A stretch of 64,000 nucleotides of DNA from Thioalkalivibrio sp. XN8 (GTDB lineage Bacteria; Pseudomonadota; Gammaproteobacteria; Steroidobacterales; XN24). The notes beneath the pieces are model-generated. The model saw only the letters and a list, made by a program, of their open reading frames with translations. It made no database searches and was not told the origin of the DNA. Both the position numbers and the translations under genes were made by a program. Below, piece after piece: positions 46,101 to 54,788 of this stretch. The stretch lies in assembly GCF_011058255.1 (NCBI RefSeq), contig NZ_JAALFH010000033.1, positions 54,981-118,980 on the forward strand. Reading direction: 5' to 3'. Within the stretch, counting starts at the first letter, position 1. Each line of letters starts with the position of its first letter.

Positions 46101-47093
46101 GAGCGCATCGACAGCTCGTTGCGGGCGGCCGAGGAACTGCTCGGGGCGCTGCTCGATATCTCCAAGCTGGACGCCGGCGCGCTGGAGCCGCAGCTGTCGC
46201 ATTTCCGGGTCGATGATGTCCTGGCCACGCTCAGCGTCGAGTTCGGCATCATCGCCCGCGAGCGCAACATCGCTTTCCGCACCGCTCCGAGCAGCGTCAT
46301 AGTGCACACCGATCGTCAGTTCCTGCGCCGCATCCTGCAGAACTTCCTTTCCAACGCGCTGCGCTACACCCGCCAGGGCAAGGTGCTGCTGGGTTGCCGC
46401 TGGCGCGGAGACATGCTGTCCATACAGGTGCTGGATACCGGCCCGGGCATCGCCGCCGAGCATCTCGAGAGCGATATCTTCGAGGAGTTCCGCCGTTTCC
46501 AGCCGCGCGACGAGCTCGGCGCCAAGGGCATGGGGCTGGGCCTGGCCATTGTGCAGCGCATGGCCCGCGCCCTGGGGCACCAGGTGCGCGTGCGCTCCGA
46601 GCTGGGCCGCGGCTCGGTGTTCTCGGTCGACGTGCCGATCTCGACGGCGCCGGTACTGCCGGCGCGCAAGCCGGCGGAGCCCCTGCCGGCGGCCCGGCTC
46701 GACGAAGCGGTGGTGCTCTGCATCGACAACGAGCAGAGCATCCTCGAGGGCATGACCCACCTGCTCGAGGGTTGGTCTTGCAGTGTGCTGACGGCGACCA
46801 ACACTGGCGCCGCGCTGGCGGCGCTCGAGCAGGACGGCCGTGTGCCGGACCTGTTGCTGGTGGACTTTCACCTCGACGGCGACGACACCGGCCTGCGCAG
46901 CATTGCCGAGGTCCGGGCGCGCTGGGGAAACATTCCCAGCGTCGTAATCACGGCCGACTACGGCGAAGACATGCGCGAACGGGTGCGGGCGGCCGGCTTC
47001 GCCATCATGCGCAAGCCGGTTAAACCGGCGGCCCTGCGCGCCATGATGAGCCAGCTGCTGCTGGCGCGGCGTCGCCTGGCGGCGGCCGGCTGA
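43140..47093 (+). CDS. CrbS-like symporter/PAS/hybrid histidine kinase
   Basis: The protein has 1317 residues. Residues about 1-510 are a sodium/solute symporter-like sensor with 12-13 helices. PAS domains follow (about 640-770 and 780-900), with a coiled coil. The kinase core has SHDLLQPLNAA (His958), the N-box NFLSNALRYT, DTGPGI and GMGLGLAI. A C-terminal receiver has its acceptor aspartate in LLVDFHLD (Asp1242) and KPVKP. The same layout defines CrbS/MxtR kinases that switch on acetate use with a LuxR partner. CrbR-like and acs genes lie 3.4 kb downstream. GGGGAGGAG supports ATG 43140. Confidence 0.9.
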   Translation: MLGTWVPPVVALAYVVLLFLVAWSGDRLHRRGVYVPTPVVYSLALGVYCTSWTFFGAVGRAASQGWDYLSIYLGPIIVFLMMTRLPARIVKVSKQQSITSVADFIATRYGKVQGIAALASIMALVTVLPYIALQLKAIAGSYSLIMGGEGMGVMPAVSRDTGLVAAALLAVFTILFGTRQVDSTESHRGMVLAVAFESAVKLVAFTAVGLWVMYGLFDSPGALITASQANAVVTSLYSTATIDHSFLVLTVISMLAILCLPRQFHVAVVENSSPRDLRLARWLFPAYLAVFTVFVVPIAAAGLVTQGGGNADGFLISLPLAQGQDGLALLAFLGGFSAATGMVIVGTIACSTMLCNEVVMPALVKLRGEEVSSRTDLASLLILIRRVLIVAILALGWLAYRVIGTYGTLASIGLLSFALAAQFGPAMIGGLYWRRATRAGAMTGMVVGFALWTWTLLVPAFAQTGWLPMSLVEAGPWGVGWLRPYAMFGMDGFDPVTHGVLWSLGANLACFIAVSWLSAPRMLERRQAAAFVGDEGERLEGGMLPSFTQRMRGAANVGDLRILAERFIGREKAAAAFAGHFKARGLYYADGARADVQLLELTERLLSGAMGASAARMVLVSALRGVELQIEDVASIVGEASQVSRFNRDLLESTLENVAEGISVLDADNRLVVWNRRYAELFRYPDRLLRIGTPVEDLIRYNAELGRCGPGDAEEHVAKRLAHLQQGKPHIYQRVRDDGLVLEMRVNPLPGGGYVASFSDITEHKRTERALRESERNIRVYTDNVPVLIAYVDRNLVYRFVNKAYEQAVGLHRDAICGRRVNEVLGRESFLQREAHMEGALAGIRQNFEVAIRDEQGRTRYAEATYIPEFDTVGAIQGFYAMFHDITERRRAQQDLREAYGTLEQRVEERTRELSDLNQRLRNEIELRNRIERALREAKGDAETANLSKTRFLAAASHDLLQPLNAARLFTSALAQGEHDGKTMSAVERIDSSLRAAEELLGALLDISKLDAGALEPQLSHFRVDDVLATLSVEFGIIARERNIAFRTAPSSVIVHTDRQFLRRILQNFLSNALRYTRQGKVLLGCRWRGDMLSIQVLDTGPGIAAEHLESDIFEEFRRFQPRDELGAKGMGLGLAIVQRMARALGHQVRVRSELGRGSVFSVDVPISTAPVLPARKPAEPLPAARLDEAVVLCIDNEQSILEGMTHLLEGWSCSVLTATNTGAALAALEQDGRVPDLLLVDFHLDGDDTGLRSIAEVRARWGNIPSVVITADYGEDMRERVRAAGFAIMRKPVKPAALRAMMSQLLLARRRLAAAG

Positions 47094-47174
47094 CACAGGC
47101 GGATTTCCACCCGACTGCTAAGCTCAGGATGAACACGAGCTACAGGCCCCGGCCGATGCCCGGGCACCGTATCG

Positions 47175-48479
47175 ATGGCCGTCGCAAGAAAGAATATTTT
47201 CGTCGTTGGCCTCGAGCCCTTCAATCTCAGGCTGCTGCAGGCGGTCCGACACGCGGAGCAATATGCCTTTCACCGCCTGCTGAGCTACGAGGAAGTAGCC
47301 GCCGCGGAGAGATTCGACCTCGAGAGCCTGCTGGACGAGGCAAGGCGGATTCTCAGGGAATTCGAGGGCCGGATCGACGCTATCGTCGGGTACTGGGATT
47401 TCCCCACCGTGCTGATGATGCCGATCCTGCGGCGGGAGCTCGGCCTGCGTGGACCTACGCTGGAGAGCGTGCTCCGCTGCGAGCACAAGTACTGGGCACG
47501 GCAGCTGCAGGCGGAGGTCGTGCCGGACGAGGTCCCCGAGTTCCGCCTGGTCGATCCTTTCGATCCGCGGGCGGCCGACCGGATCGATCTCGCCTTTCCT
47601 TTCTGGCTCAAGCCGGTCAAGGCGCATTCCTCGATTCTCGGCTTCCGGGTGGTGAGCCGTGCGGACCTCGAGCAAGCGCTCGAGGCAACGCGCCGCGGGA
47701 TCCGGCGTTTCGCCGAGCCAATGGACGTCATCATGCGCTACGCCGACTTGCCGGACGACATCCGCCTTGTGAGCGGCGCCCACTGCATCGCCGAAGCGAT
47801 CATTTCCGGCGGGCAGCAATGCACGCTGGAAGGTTTCGCGCTGGGCGGCGACGTCGAGGTCTACGGCATCGTCGATTCGATCCGCGGGCGCAATCGCTCG
47901 AGCCTCGAGCGTTACGAGTATCCCTCGTCGCTGCCCGCCGCGGTCAAGCAGCGAATGATCTCGTCGGCGCGCCGGGTGATCGGCCGGGCGCAGCTGGACG
48001 ACACGCCGTTCAACATGGAGTTCTTCTTCGACGCCGGGCGGGGCACGATCGCGTTGCTGGAGGTGAACGCGCGCATCTCCAAGTCCCACAGCCCCCTGTT
48101 CGACAAGGTCGAGGGCGTGCCCCACAAGGAAGTGATGCTGGACGTCGCGCTCGGCAGGAAGCCGGATTATCCGGCGCGGCAGGGCCGCTTCCGCTATGCC
48201 GCCAAGTTCATGCCGCGGGTATACGGGCAACACGACGACTGGCGAGTTCGGGGCGTGCCCGGCCGGGCACAGCTGCGCGAGATCGAGGCGGCCTTCCCGG
48301 GCAGCGAGGTGCAGTTGCATGTCAGGGAGGGCATGCGCCTTGGGGACTGTCCCCAGGGCGATGCCTACAGTTACGAGCTCGCCGCAGTCTTCATGGGCGC
48401 GCAGTCGCGCCGGGCCCTGCGCCGGGACTTCGACCGCCTCTGGCAGGCGGTCGGGCTCGGGTTCGAGAGGGCGGCATGA
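47175..48479 (+). CDS. ATP-grasp domain protein of unknown substrate
   Basis: A 434-residue ATP-grasp ligase. FWLKPVKAHSSILGF is the ATP-binding lysine strand. NMEFFFD followed by LLEVNARISKSHSPLFDKV gives the magnesium acids and asparagine of the active site. It should ligate a carboxylate to an amine or thiol, and the substrate is unknown. Its stop overlaps the start of the CocE-type hydrolase (ATGA), implying a shared pathway. The GGGGACTGTCCCC repeat core lies inside its coding sequence at 48341-48355, encoding GDCPQ. Confidence 0.85.
   Translation: MAVARKNIFVVGLEPFNLRLLQAVRHAEQYAFHRLLSYEEVAAAERFDLESLLDEARRILREFEGRIDAIVGYWDFPTVLMMPILRRELGLRGPTLESVLRCEHKYWARQLQAEVVPDEVPEFRLVDPFDPRAADRIDLAFPFWLKPVKAHSSILGFRVVSRADLEQALEATRRGIRRFAEPMDVIMRYADLPDDIRLVSGAHCIAEAIISGGQQCTLEGFALGGDVEVYGIVDSIRGRNRSSLERYEYPSSLPAAVKQRMISSARRVIGRAQLDDTPFNMEFFFDAGRGTIALLEVNARISKSHSPLFDKVEGVPHKEVMLDVALGRKPDYPARQGRFRYAAKFMPRVYGQHDDWRVRGVPGRAQLREIEAAFPGSEVQLHVREGMRLGDCPQGDAYSYELAAVFMGAQSRRALRRDFDRLWQAVGLGFERAA
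48341..48355. repeat. GGGGACTGTCCCC repeat core inside a coding region
   Basis: TGGGGACTGTCCCCA, 7-bp arms around one central base, matches the cores of the palindromes at 39521 and 60461. It is read in frame within the ATP-grasp gene. Whether it was inserted by a mobile repeat or arose by chance in GC-rich coding DNA needs alignment of relatives. Confidence 0.6.
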
Positions 48480-50509
48480 CGGGGGGGTTGCAGGAGATCG
48501 GGTCCCTGCCGCGCGCTGTGCGCAGCGAGGAGAATGTCTGGATCCCCATGCGCGACGGCGCGCGGCTCGCCGGGCGGTTGTGGCTGCCCGAGGATGCCGG
48601 GCGGCACCCCGTGCCGGCCGTGCTGGAATACATTCCGTACCGCAAGCGCGACTTCACCCGCTATCGCGATTCGCTGATGCATCCCTACATGGCCGGGCAC
48701 GGCTATGCCTGCCTCCGCGTCGACCTGCGGGGCAGCGGCGACTCGGACGGCGTGCTGACGGACGAGTACCTGGAGCAGGAGCTGCTCGACGGCTGCGACG
48801 TGGTCGCGTGGCTCGCGGCGCAGCCCTGGTGCACCGGGTCCGTGGGGATGATCGGAATTTCCTGGGGCGGCTTCAACGGCCTGCAGATCGCCGCGCTGCA
48901 GCCGCCTGAACTCAAGGCGGTCATCAGCCTCTGCTCCACCGACGATCGCTACGTGGACGACATCCATCACATGGGCGGCTGCCTGCTGGGCGACAACCTT
49001 TCCTGGGCTGCCGTGATGTTCGCCTACAATTCGCTGCCGCCCGATCCCGCCGTCGTCGGAGAGCGGTGGCGCGAGATGTGGCTGCAACGGCTGGAGGGCA
49101 GCGGCCTGTGGCTCGAGACCTGGCTGCGCCACCAGCGACGCGATGCCTACTGGCGGCACGGCTCCATCGCGGAGGACTATGCCGCGGTCCGCTGCCCGGT
49201 CATGGCCGTGAGCGGCTGGGCCGACGGCTATTCCAACGCGGTCTTCCGGCTGCTCGCCCACCTCGAGGTGCCGCGCCGCGGGCTGGTGGGCCCGTGGGGT
49301 CACAAGTACCCGCATCTCGGCAAGCCGGGCCCTGCTATCGGCTTCCTGCAGGAGTGCGTCCGGTGGTGGGACCACTGGCTCAAGGGCGAGGAGACGGGCG
49401 TCATGGCGGAGCCGATGCTGCGGGTCTGGATGCAGGACAGCGTCCCGCCCAGTGCCCATTACGACGAACGGCCCGGGCGCTGGGTCGCCGAGCCCTCGTG
49501 GCCCTCCGACAACGTGGTCCGGCGGCGACGGGCGCTGGCTCCCGGGCGCATCATGCCCGCGGGCGTGCCCGGCGAGGGTGAGGCGCTGCAACTCCAGTCA
49601 CCACTGACCGTCGGACTGTTCGCCGGCAAGTGGTGTTCCTATGCCGCGGGCCCGGACCTGGCGCACGACCAGCGCCAGGAGGACGGTGGCGCGCTCGTGT
49701 TCGACAGCGAGCCCCTCGATTCGGCGGTCGAGATCCTGGGCACGGCCACCGTGGAACTCGATGTTGCGGCCGACCAGCCGCTCGCCATGGTCGCCGTGCG
49801 CCTGTCCGACGTCGCGCCCGACGGTAAGGCCACGCGGGTGACCTTCGGCATGCTCAACCTCACCCACCGGGACTCGGCCGAGCATCCCGAGGTCCTGGAG
49901 CCCGGCCGGCGCTATTGCGTGCGGGTGCGCATGAACGACATCGCCCAGTCCTTTCCCCCTGGCCATCGCATCCGCCTGTCGGTGTCGAGTTCCTACTGGC
50001 CGCTCGCCTGGCCGCCGCCGCGGCCGGTGCAGCTCACCATCCACCCGGCGACCAGCGCCATCGAGCTCCCCGTGCGGGCAGCGCGCCGCGACGACGCTGC
50101 GCTGTCGCCCTTCGGGCCGCCCCAGGCGTCACCGGGAACCCCGCGGCGCGTGCTCGAGGCCAGCCACCACAACTGGCTGGTGCATCGTGACCTGGCCGCC
50201 GATGCCTCGACGCTGGAGGTGATCAACAACCACGGCGTCGTGCTGCTGGAAGAAACGGGGACGGAGATCGTGAACAGGAACCTGGAGTGGTACAGCTCCC
50301 ATGGCGACGACTTCCTTTCGCCGCGTGGTGAAACCCGCCTGGTCCGCGGGCTGGCGCGCGGCCCGTGGCGCATCCGCACCGAGACCCGGACCGTGCTGAC
50401 CTGCAGCGCCAATGCGTTTCACATCGCCGCCGACCTCGACGCCTACGAAGGCGACCAGCGAGTCTTCTGCAAGAGCTGGGACGTCGCCGTCCCGCGGGAC
50501 TTCAACTGA
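48476..50509 (+). CDS. CocE/NonD-family alpha/beta hydrolase
   Basis: A 677-residue serine hydrolase of the X-Pro dipeptidyl-peptidase/cocaine-esterase type. Catalytic Ser in GISWGGFNG (about residue 125), Asp in SGWADGYSN and His in GPWGHKYPH. A C-terminal jelly-roll domain follows (about 390-560, with ELDVAADQPLAMVAVRLSDV). No signal peptide is present, so it is cytoplasmic. It is translationally coupled to the ATP-grasp gene, so it may trim or hydrolyse the amide or ester that the ligase makes, or act on the same compound. That is inference. Confidence 0.9.
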   Translation: MTGGLQEIGSLPRAVRSEENVWIPMRDGARLAGRLWLPEDAGRHPVPAVLEYIPYRKRDFTRYRDSLMHPYMAGHGYACLRVDLRGSGDSDGVLTDEYLEQELLDGCDVVAWLAAQPWCTGSVGMIGISWGGFNGLQIAALQPPELKAVISLCSTDDRYVDDIHHMGGCLLGDNLSWAAVMFAYNSLPPDPAVVGERWREMWLQRLEGSGLWLETWLRHQRRDAYWRHGSIAEDYAAVRCPVMAVSGWADGYSNAVFRLLAHLEVPRRGLVGPWGHKYPHLGKPGPAIGFLQECVRWWDHWLKGEETGVMAEPMLRVWMQDSVPPSAHYDERPGRWVAEPSWPSDNVVRRRRALAPGRIMPAGVPGEGEALQLQSPLTVGLFAGKWCSYAAGPDLAHDQRQEDGGALVFDSEPLDSAVEILGTATVELDVAADQPLAMVAVRLSDVAPDGKATRVTFGMLNLTHRDSAEHPEVLEPGRRYCVRVRMNDIAQSFPPGHRIRLSVSSSYWPLAWPPPRPVQLTIHPATSAIELPVRAARRDDAALSPFGPPQASPGTPRRVLEASHHNWLVHRDLAADASTLEVINNHGVVLLEETGTEIVNRNLEWYSSHGDDFLSPRGETRLVRGLARGPWRIRTETRTVLTCSANAFHIAADLDAYEGDQRVFCKSWDVAVPRDFN

Positions 50510-50533
50510 CGCGGGGCAGCGGCGCGGCCCGCC

Positions 50534-51193
50534 TCACGGCGGCGGTCGCGTGGTCGACTCGATGCGGCGCGCGGCGACGGCCGCCTGGGTGCGGCTGCGC
50601 ACGCCGAGCTTGCGGAAGATGGCCGTGACGTGCGCCTTGACGGTGGCCTCGGAGACCTCGAGCTCGGCGGCGATCTGCTTGTTGAGCAGCCCGTCCGCCA
50701 GCATGTCGAGCACGCGGAACTGCTGCGGTGTCAGGCTGGCGACGCGCCGGGCGAGTTCGTTGTCGGCCGAGAACTGCGACTCGTCGAGCGCCAGCGCGGC
50801 CTCGGGGAGCCAGATCTCGCCCTCCAGCACCGTGCCGATGGCTTCCGAGATGGTATCGACGGGCGAGGACTTGGGAATGAAGCCTGCCGCGCCGAGGTCG
50901 ACGGCGCGCCGCATCACCGCGGCGTCGTTGGTGGCCGACACCAGCACCACGGGCAGCGCCGGGTGCTCGGTCCGCAGCCAGGTCAACACGGAGAAGCCCT
51001 GCGCGCCCGGCATCTCGAGGTCGAGCAGTACCAGGTCGGCGTCGTCGCAGGCCGCGACGGTCGCCTGCAGCGAGTCGAAGGAGTCGGCCTCCAGGAAAGC
51101 CACGCCGGGCATCGCCGGGGCCAGCGCCTGTTGCAGGGCCTCCCGGAACAGCGGGTGGTCGTCCGCCACGATGATGCGCGCGTTCTCGCCCAT
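50534..51193 (-). CDS. LuxR-type response regulator, CrbR/ErdR-like
   Basis: A 219-residue regulator with receiver motifs DDHPLF and LVLLDLEMPG (acceptor Asp58), SAT and PKSSP. The C-terminal LuxR helix-turn-helix is PQQFRVLDMLADGLLNKQIAAELEVSEATVKAHVTAIFRKLGV. This is the expected partner of the CrbS-like kinase. In Vibrio and Pseudomonas such regulators activate acs. Here it lies 29 bp downstream of acs on the same strand, so acs transcription could feed back on its own regulator. Confidence 0.9.
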   Translation of the reverse strand: MGENARIIVADDHPLFREALQQALAPAMPGVAFLEADSFDSLQATVAACDDADLVLLDLEMPGAQGFSVLTWLRTEHPALPVVLVSATNDAAVMRRAVDLGAAGFIPKSSPVDTISEAIGTVLEGEIWLPEAALALDESQFSADNELARRVASLTPQQFRVLDMLADGLLNKQIAAELEVSEATVKAHVTAIFRKLGVRSRTQAAVAARRIESTTRPPP

Positions 51194-51222
51194 GGTCCCT
51201 TCCGGCGCCGCGCGAGCCGCGC

Positions 51223-53172
51223 TCAGCCGATTTTCTTGCGGTTCTCGATCAGTTCGTCCACCACGCCCGGATCCGCCAGCGTCGAAGTGTCGCCGAGGTT
51301 GCCGTACTCGTGGGCGGCCACCTTGCGCAGGATGCGGCGCATGATCTTGCCGGAGCGCGTCTTCGGCAGCCCCGGCGCGAACTGGATGACGTCGGGCGAG
51401 GCGATGGGTCCGATCTCCTGTCGCACCCACGCCCGCAGCTCCTTGCTCAACTCGTCGCTGGGGTCTTCGCCGACCTGCAGGGTCACGTAGCAGTACACCC
51501 CCTGGCCCTTGATGTCGTGCGGGAAGCCGACCACCGCGGCCTCGGCGACCTTCGGGTGCGCCACCAGGGCGCTCTCGATCTCGGCGGTGCCCATGCGGTG
51601 GCCGGAGACGTTGAGCACGTCGTCGACGCGGCCGGTAATCCAGTAGTAACCATCCTCGTCGCGGCGCGCGCCGTCGCCGGTGAAATAGCGGCCCTCGAAA
51701 GTGGAAAAGTAGGTCTGGATGAAGCGTTCGTGATCGCCGTAGACCGTGCGCATCTGACCCGGCCAGCTGTCGAGCAGCACCAGGTTGCCTTCGGTCGCGC
51801 CCTCGAGGGCGTTGCCCTCGTTGTCGACGATCGCCGGCTGCACGCCGAAGAACGGCAGGGTGGCGGAGCCCGGCTTGAGGTCGGTGGCGCCGGGGAGCGG
51901 GGTGATGAGGATGCCGCCGGTTTCGGTCTGCCACCAGGTGTCCACGATCGGGCAGCGGCCGTCGCCGACCACGCGGTGGTACCACTCCCAGGCCTCAGGG
52001 TTGATCGGCTCGCCCACCGAGCCCAGCAGCCGCAGGCTCGCGCGGCTCGTCTTCTTCACCGGTTCTTCGCCCTCGCGCATCAGGGCGCGGATGGCCGTGG
52101 GCGCCGTATAGAAGATGTTCACCTGGTGCTTGTCCACCACGTCCCAGAAGCGGGACGTGTCGGGATAGTTGGGCACGCCCTCGAACATCAGCGTGGTGGC
52201 GCCGTTGGCCAGCGGGCCGTAGACGATGTAGCTGTGGCCGGTCACCCAGCCGACATCGGCGGTGCACCAGTAGATGTCGCCCTCGTGGTAATCGAAGACG
52301 TACTCGTGCGTCATCGACGCGTAGACCATGTATCCGCCGGTGGTGTGGAGCACGCCCTTGGGCTGCCCGGTCGAGCCGGAGGTGTAGAGGATGAACAGCG
52401 TATCCTCGGCGCCCATCTCCTCTGCCGGGCATTCCGGCGGCTGGTCGGCAACCAGCTCCTCGTACCAGACGTCCCGGCCGTCCTGCCAGCCGACCTTGCC
52501 GCCGGTGCGCTTGACCACGACGACATTGGCGACCGCGTCCAGCTTGTGCTGCTCCAGCGCCCGGTCGACGTTCGCCTTGAGCGGGACCTTGCGGCCGCCG
52601 CGGACGCCTTCGTCAGCCGTGATGATGAGCCTGGAGTCGCAGTCCTCGACCCGGCCGGCCAGCGAGTCGGGCGAGAAGCCGCCGAAGACCACCGAGTGCG
52701 GGGCGCCGATGCGGGCGCAGGCGAGCATCGCGATGGCGGCTTCCGGGATCATGGGCATGTAGATGGTGACCATGTCGCCCTTGCCGATGCCGAGCGACTT
52801 GAGGCCGTTGGCGAAGCGGCATACCTGCTGGTAGAGCTCGCGGTAGGTGATGCTCTTTGAATCGGCCGGGTCGTCGCCTTCCCAGATGATCGCGGTCTGT
52901 TCGCCGCGCTGCTCCAGGTGCCGGTCGAGGCAGTTGGCGGCGGCGTTGAGGGTACCGTCGTAGAACCACTTGATGTGCAGGTGATGGCGGTCGAAAGACA
53001 CGTCCTTCACTTTCGTGTAGGGGCGGATCCAGTCGATGCGCTTGCCATGCTCGGCCCAGAACTGTTCCGGGTCGGCCACCGAGGCGGCGTACATTTCCTC
53101 GTACTTCTGCCGGTCGCAGTGCGCCTGCTGCGCGAGGCCCTCGGGTACCGGGTAGACCTTGGTTTCGGTCAT
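51223..53172 (-). CDS. acs: Acetyl-CoA synthetase
   Basis: A 649-residue enzyme, the usual Acs length. It turns acetate, ATP and CoA into acetyl-CoA. The AMP-binding loop is [11 protein letters not shown], with [33 protein letters not shown] and the acetylation-controlled lysine in TRSGKIMRR. The start follows GGGAGG. Acetyl-CoA made here can feed the PHA genes encoded 3 kb away. It is divergent from the porin across a 381-bp gap that should hold its CrbR-controlled promoter. Confidence 0.96.
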   Translation of the reverse strand: MTETKVYPVPEGLAQQAHCDRQKYEEMYAASVADPEQFWAEHGKRIDWIRPYTKVKDVSFDRHHLHIKWFYDGTLNAAANCLDRHLEQRGEQTAIIWEGDDPADSKSITYRELYQQVCRFANGLKSLGIGKGDMVTIYMPMIPEAAIAMLACARIGAPHSVVFGGFSPDSLAGRVEDCDSRLIITADEGVRGGRKVPLKANVDRALEQHKLDAVANVVVVKRTGGKVGWQDGRDVWYEELVADQPPECPAEEMGAEDTLFILYTSGSTGQPKGVLHTTGGYMVYASMTHEYVFDYHEGDIYWCTADVGWVTGHSYIVYGPLANGATTLMFEGVPNYPDTSRFWDVVDKHQVNIFYTAPTAIRALMREGEEPVKKTSRASLRLLGSVGEPINPEAWEWYHRVVGDGRCPIVDTWWQTETGGILITPLPGATDLKPGSATLPFFGVQPAIVDNEGNALEGATEGNLVLLDSWPGQMRTVYGDHERFIQTYFSTFEGRYFTGDGARRDEDGYYWITGRVDDVLNVSGHRMGTAEIESALVAHPKVAEAAVVGFPHDIKGQGVYCYVTLQVGEDPSDELSKELRAWVRQEIGPIASPDVIQFAPGLPKTRSGKIMRRILRKVAAHEYGNLGDTSTLADPGVVDELIENRKKIG

Positions 53173-53553
53173 CGAATAATCCTCCCTGCCGGGGCGGAGT
53201 CGGCCGGCGACGCCCCCGGACTGCTTGAGCTGTGGTTCGTCAGAGTCTTGGGACGGCCATAAGTAGCGTAAATAAGACCTTGGTCGCAACCGGGATGCTG
53301 CAGACCCGCGCGCCGGACGGCGCGGACGCGCCGTCGCGGGGTAGCGGCCGGGCGGGCGATCGTCGCATTTTTGCCACGCAGCATTTTTTGCGGTCTTTCG
53401 GTTTTCCCGTACGCGTTATCCTTAAAAGTGGCAGAAACTTAGACTTTCAGCTAATACTAACCCTGCGCCGCGTTGGAGCATCATGCGGCTCGGGGAGTTG
53501 CCTCCAGACAACAACTATTCCAGGCGAGACAGTCTGTCATCAGGAGAAAAACC
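53173..53553. other. 381-bp divergent regulatory region between acs and porin
   Basis: There is no gene here. The porin-proximal 120 bp are AT-rich for this genome, with TTTTTTGCGG near 53384 and the possible -10 box TAATAC at 53452-53457, but no good -35 at the standard distance. The acs-proximal part is GC-rich with the ribosome site for acs. No sigma-54 site is convincing (TGGCAG at 53429 lacks the TTGC partner). CrbR operator sequences are expected but not identifiable by eye. Confidence 0.5.
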
Positions 53554-54645
53554 ATGCGATTGAAGAAACTTGCAACCAGCGGGCTGCTGGCGGCGGCCGC
53601 CATGGCGCTCGTGCCGGTAACGGCCAGCGCCTGGAGCCCGAAGCTCGAGGTCAACGAGAATGCGTGGGTGCAGCTGGGGTACCTGCACCAGTTCTGGTAC
53701 GAGTCGGTGGACGAGGGCACGGCTGACGGCAGCCGCAGCAGCGACTTTTTCACCCGCCGTAACCGCGTCATGCTGCTCGGCCAGGCAGCCGAGAAGGTGT
53801 TCTTCTTCGTCAACTACGACGCGGCTGCGGGCGGCGCGAGCGGCGGGCGCCAGGACCCCGTCCTGACGGATGCCTTCATCGACTACCGCATTTCCCCGGC
53901 CTTCAACCTCATGGTCGGCCGCCAGCTGGTGCCGTTTTCCATCGACAACCAGGCTTCGGCCGTCAGCCTGACCGCGATCGATTACCCGACGCGGGCCCTG
54001 GCGCCGCTGCCGACCAACCCGAGCGGCGCCTTCTGGCGTGACGACGGCATCCAGGCGCGCGGCCTGCTGGCCAACGACCGCATCGCCTATCGCGCCGGCT
54101 ACTTCCGCGGCGCCATCGACGGCGCGAACACCGGCGAAGACGGCCGCATGACCGGCATGATCATGTACAACTTCGCTTCGCCCCAGGGCGGCTGGTTCTT
54201 CAATACCAACAGCCTGGGCGCGCTGGACGTGCTCAGCGTCGGTATCGGCTACGACCAGATGGGTCGCAGCGACCAGGACGACCACCAGGCGATGAGCATC
54301 TTCGGCGTCGCCGAGAAGACCCTGGGCGCCGGTCACCTGTCCGTCACCGCCGCCTGGTTCGACTGGGAAGGCGTCGGCGGCCCCGGTGGCGCGTTCTACA
54401 ACGGCGGCACCACGGCGCACATCACGGCGGCCTTCCTGCCCACGGGCAGCAAGTGGCAGCCGGTGATCCGCTGGCAGCAGCAGGACCCGGACGACGGCGA
54501 GGGCCTCGACACCATCGGCCTGGGCCTGGCGTACTACATCAGCGGTCATCGCGCCAACATCAAGGCCGAATACTCGATCGACGACCAGTTCATCGGCGGC
54601 GAAGAGGTGGATGCCTTCCGCATCGGCGCGCAGGTGTTCTTCTAA
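53554..54645 (+). CDS. Outer-membrane porin (OprO/OprP-like)
   Basis: The protein has 363 residues. The signal peptide ends at VTASA-W. The mature protein has alternating beta strands and ends in QVFF, the terminal Phe required by the outer-membrane insertion machinery. Phrases such as FFTRRNRVMLLGQAAEKVFFFVNYD and AFIDYRISPAFNLMVGRQLVPF match the phosphate-selective porin O/P group, although the solute is unknown. AGGAG supports ATG 53554. It is divergent from acs and followed by a strong terminator. Confidence 0.87.
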   Translation: MRLKKLATSGLLAAAAMALVPVTASAWSPKLEVNENAWVQLGYLHQFWYESVDEGTADGSRSSDFFTRRNRVMLLGQAAEKVFFFVNYDAAAGGASGGRQDPVLTDAFIDYRISPAFNLMVGRQLVPFSIDNQASAVSLTAIDYPTRALAPLPTNPSGAFWRDDGIQARGLLANDRIAYRAGYFRGAIDGANTGEDGRMTGMIMYNFASPQGGWFFNTNSLGALDVLSVGIGYDQMGRSDQDDHQAMSIFGVAEKTLGAGHLSVTAAWFDWEGVGGPGGAFYNGGTTAHITAAFLPTGSKWQPVIRWQQQDPDDGEGLDTIGLGLAYYISGHRANIKAEYSIDDQFIGGEEVDAFRIGAQVFF

Positions 54646-54676
54646 GCGTCTGATCGCAACCACGCCTGTGGTGAGC

Positions 54677-54710
54677 AAGGGGCGGCCTGCGGGCCGCCCC
54701 TTTCTTTTTT
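54677..54710 (+). terminator. Intrinsic terminator after the porin gene
   Basis: A perfect 11-bp GC stem (AAGGGGCGGCC at 54677-54687 and complement at 54692-54702) with a 4-nt loop is followed by TTTCTTTTTT. It ends the porin transcript. Its T-run is also the left half of the PHA operator at 54706. Confidence 0.92.
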
Positions 54711-54722
54711 GCATTGCAAAAA
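54706..54722. promoter_or_regulatory. PhaR-type operator upstream of phaB1
   Basis: TTTTTGCATTGCAAAAA is a 17-bp palindrome apart from the central base. The same 17 bases occur at 56080-56096 before the phasin gene. TGC-rich palindromes are known PhaR targets in other PHA producers. It covers the -35 box of the promoter at 54709-54737, so binding would block RNA polymerase. Confidence 0.75.
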
Positions 54723-54737
54723 TCAACGCGCTATGCT
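54709..54737 (+). promoter_or_regulatory. Sigma-70 promoter of phaB1
   Basis: TTGCAT (54709-54714) and TATGCT (54732-54737) are separated by exactly 17 bp, the optimum spacing. The -35 lies inside the 17-bp palindrome. The same layout, with TTGCAT and TAGGCT also 17 bp apart, precedes the phasin gene. Confidence 0.7.
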
Positions 54738-54788
54738 GCCGGCGGGCTGCACGAAGGCCCTGACCCACCTGCACAACTGGAGAACTCT

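Noticed and set aside
45060..47096. 678-codon antisense frame in the hybrid kinase gene
   Set aside because: It is the shadow of the kinase and receiver domains, all of whose catalytic motifs are on the plus strand.
47129..48475. Possible 450-residue N-terminal extension of the CocE-type hydrolase
   Set aside because: The frame is open but overlaps the ATP-grasp gene entirely and gives arginine-rich nonsense. The hydrolase family start matches ATG 48476.
53429..53450. Sigma-54 promoter ahead of the porin
   Set aside because: TGGCAG is present, but the second element at the fixed distance reads TAGA instead of TTGC.
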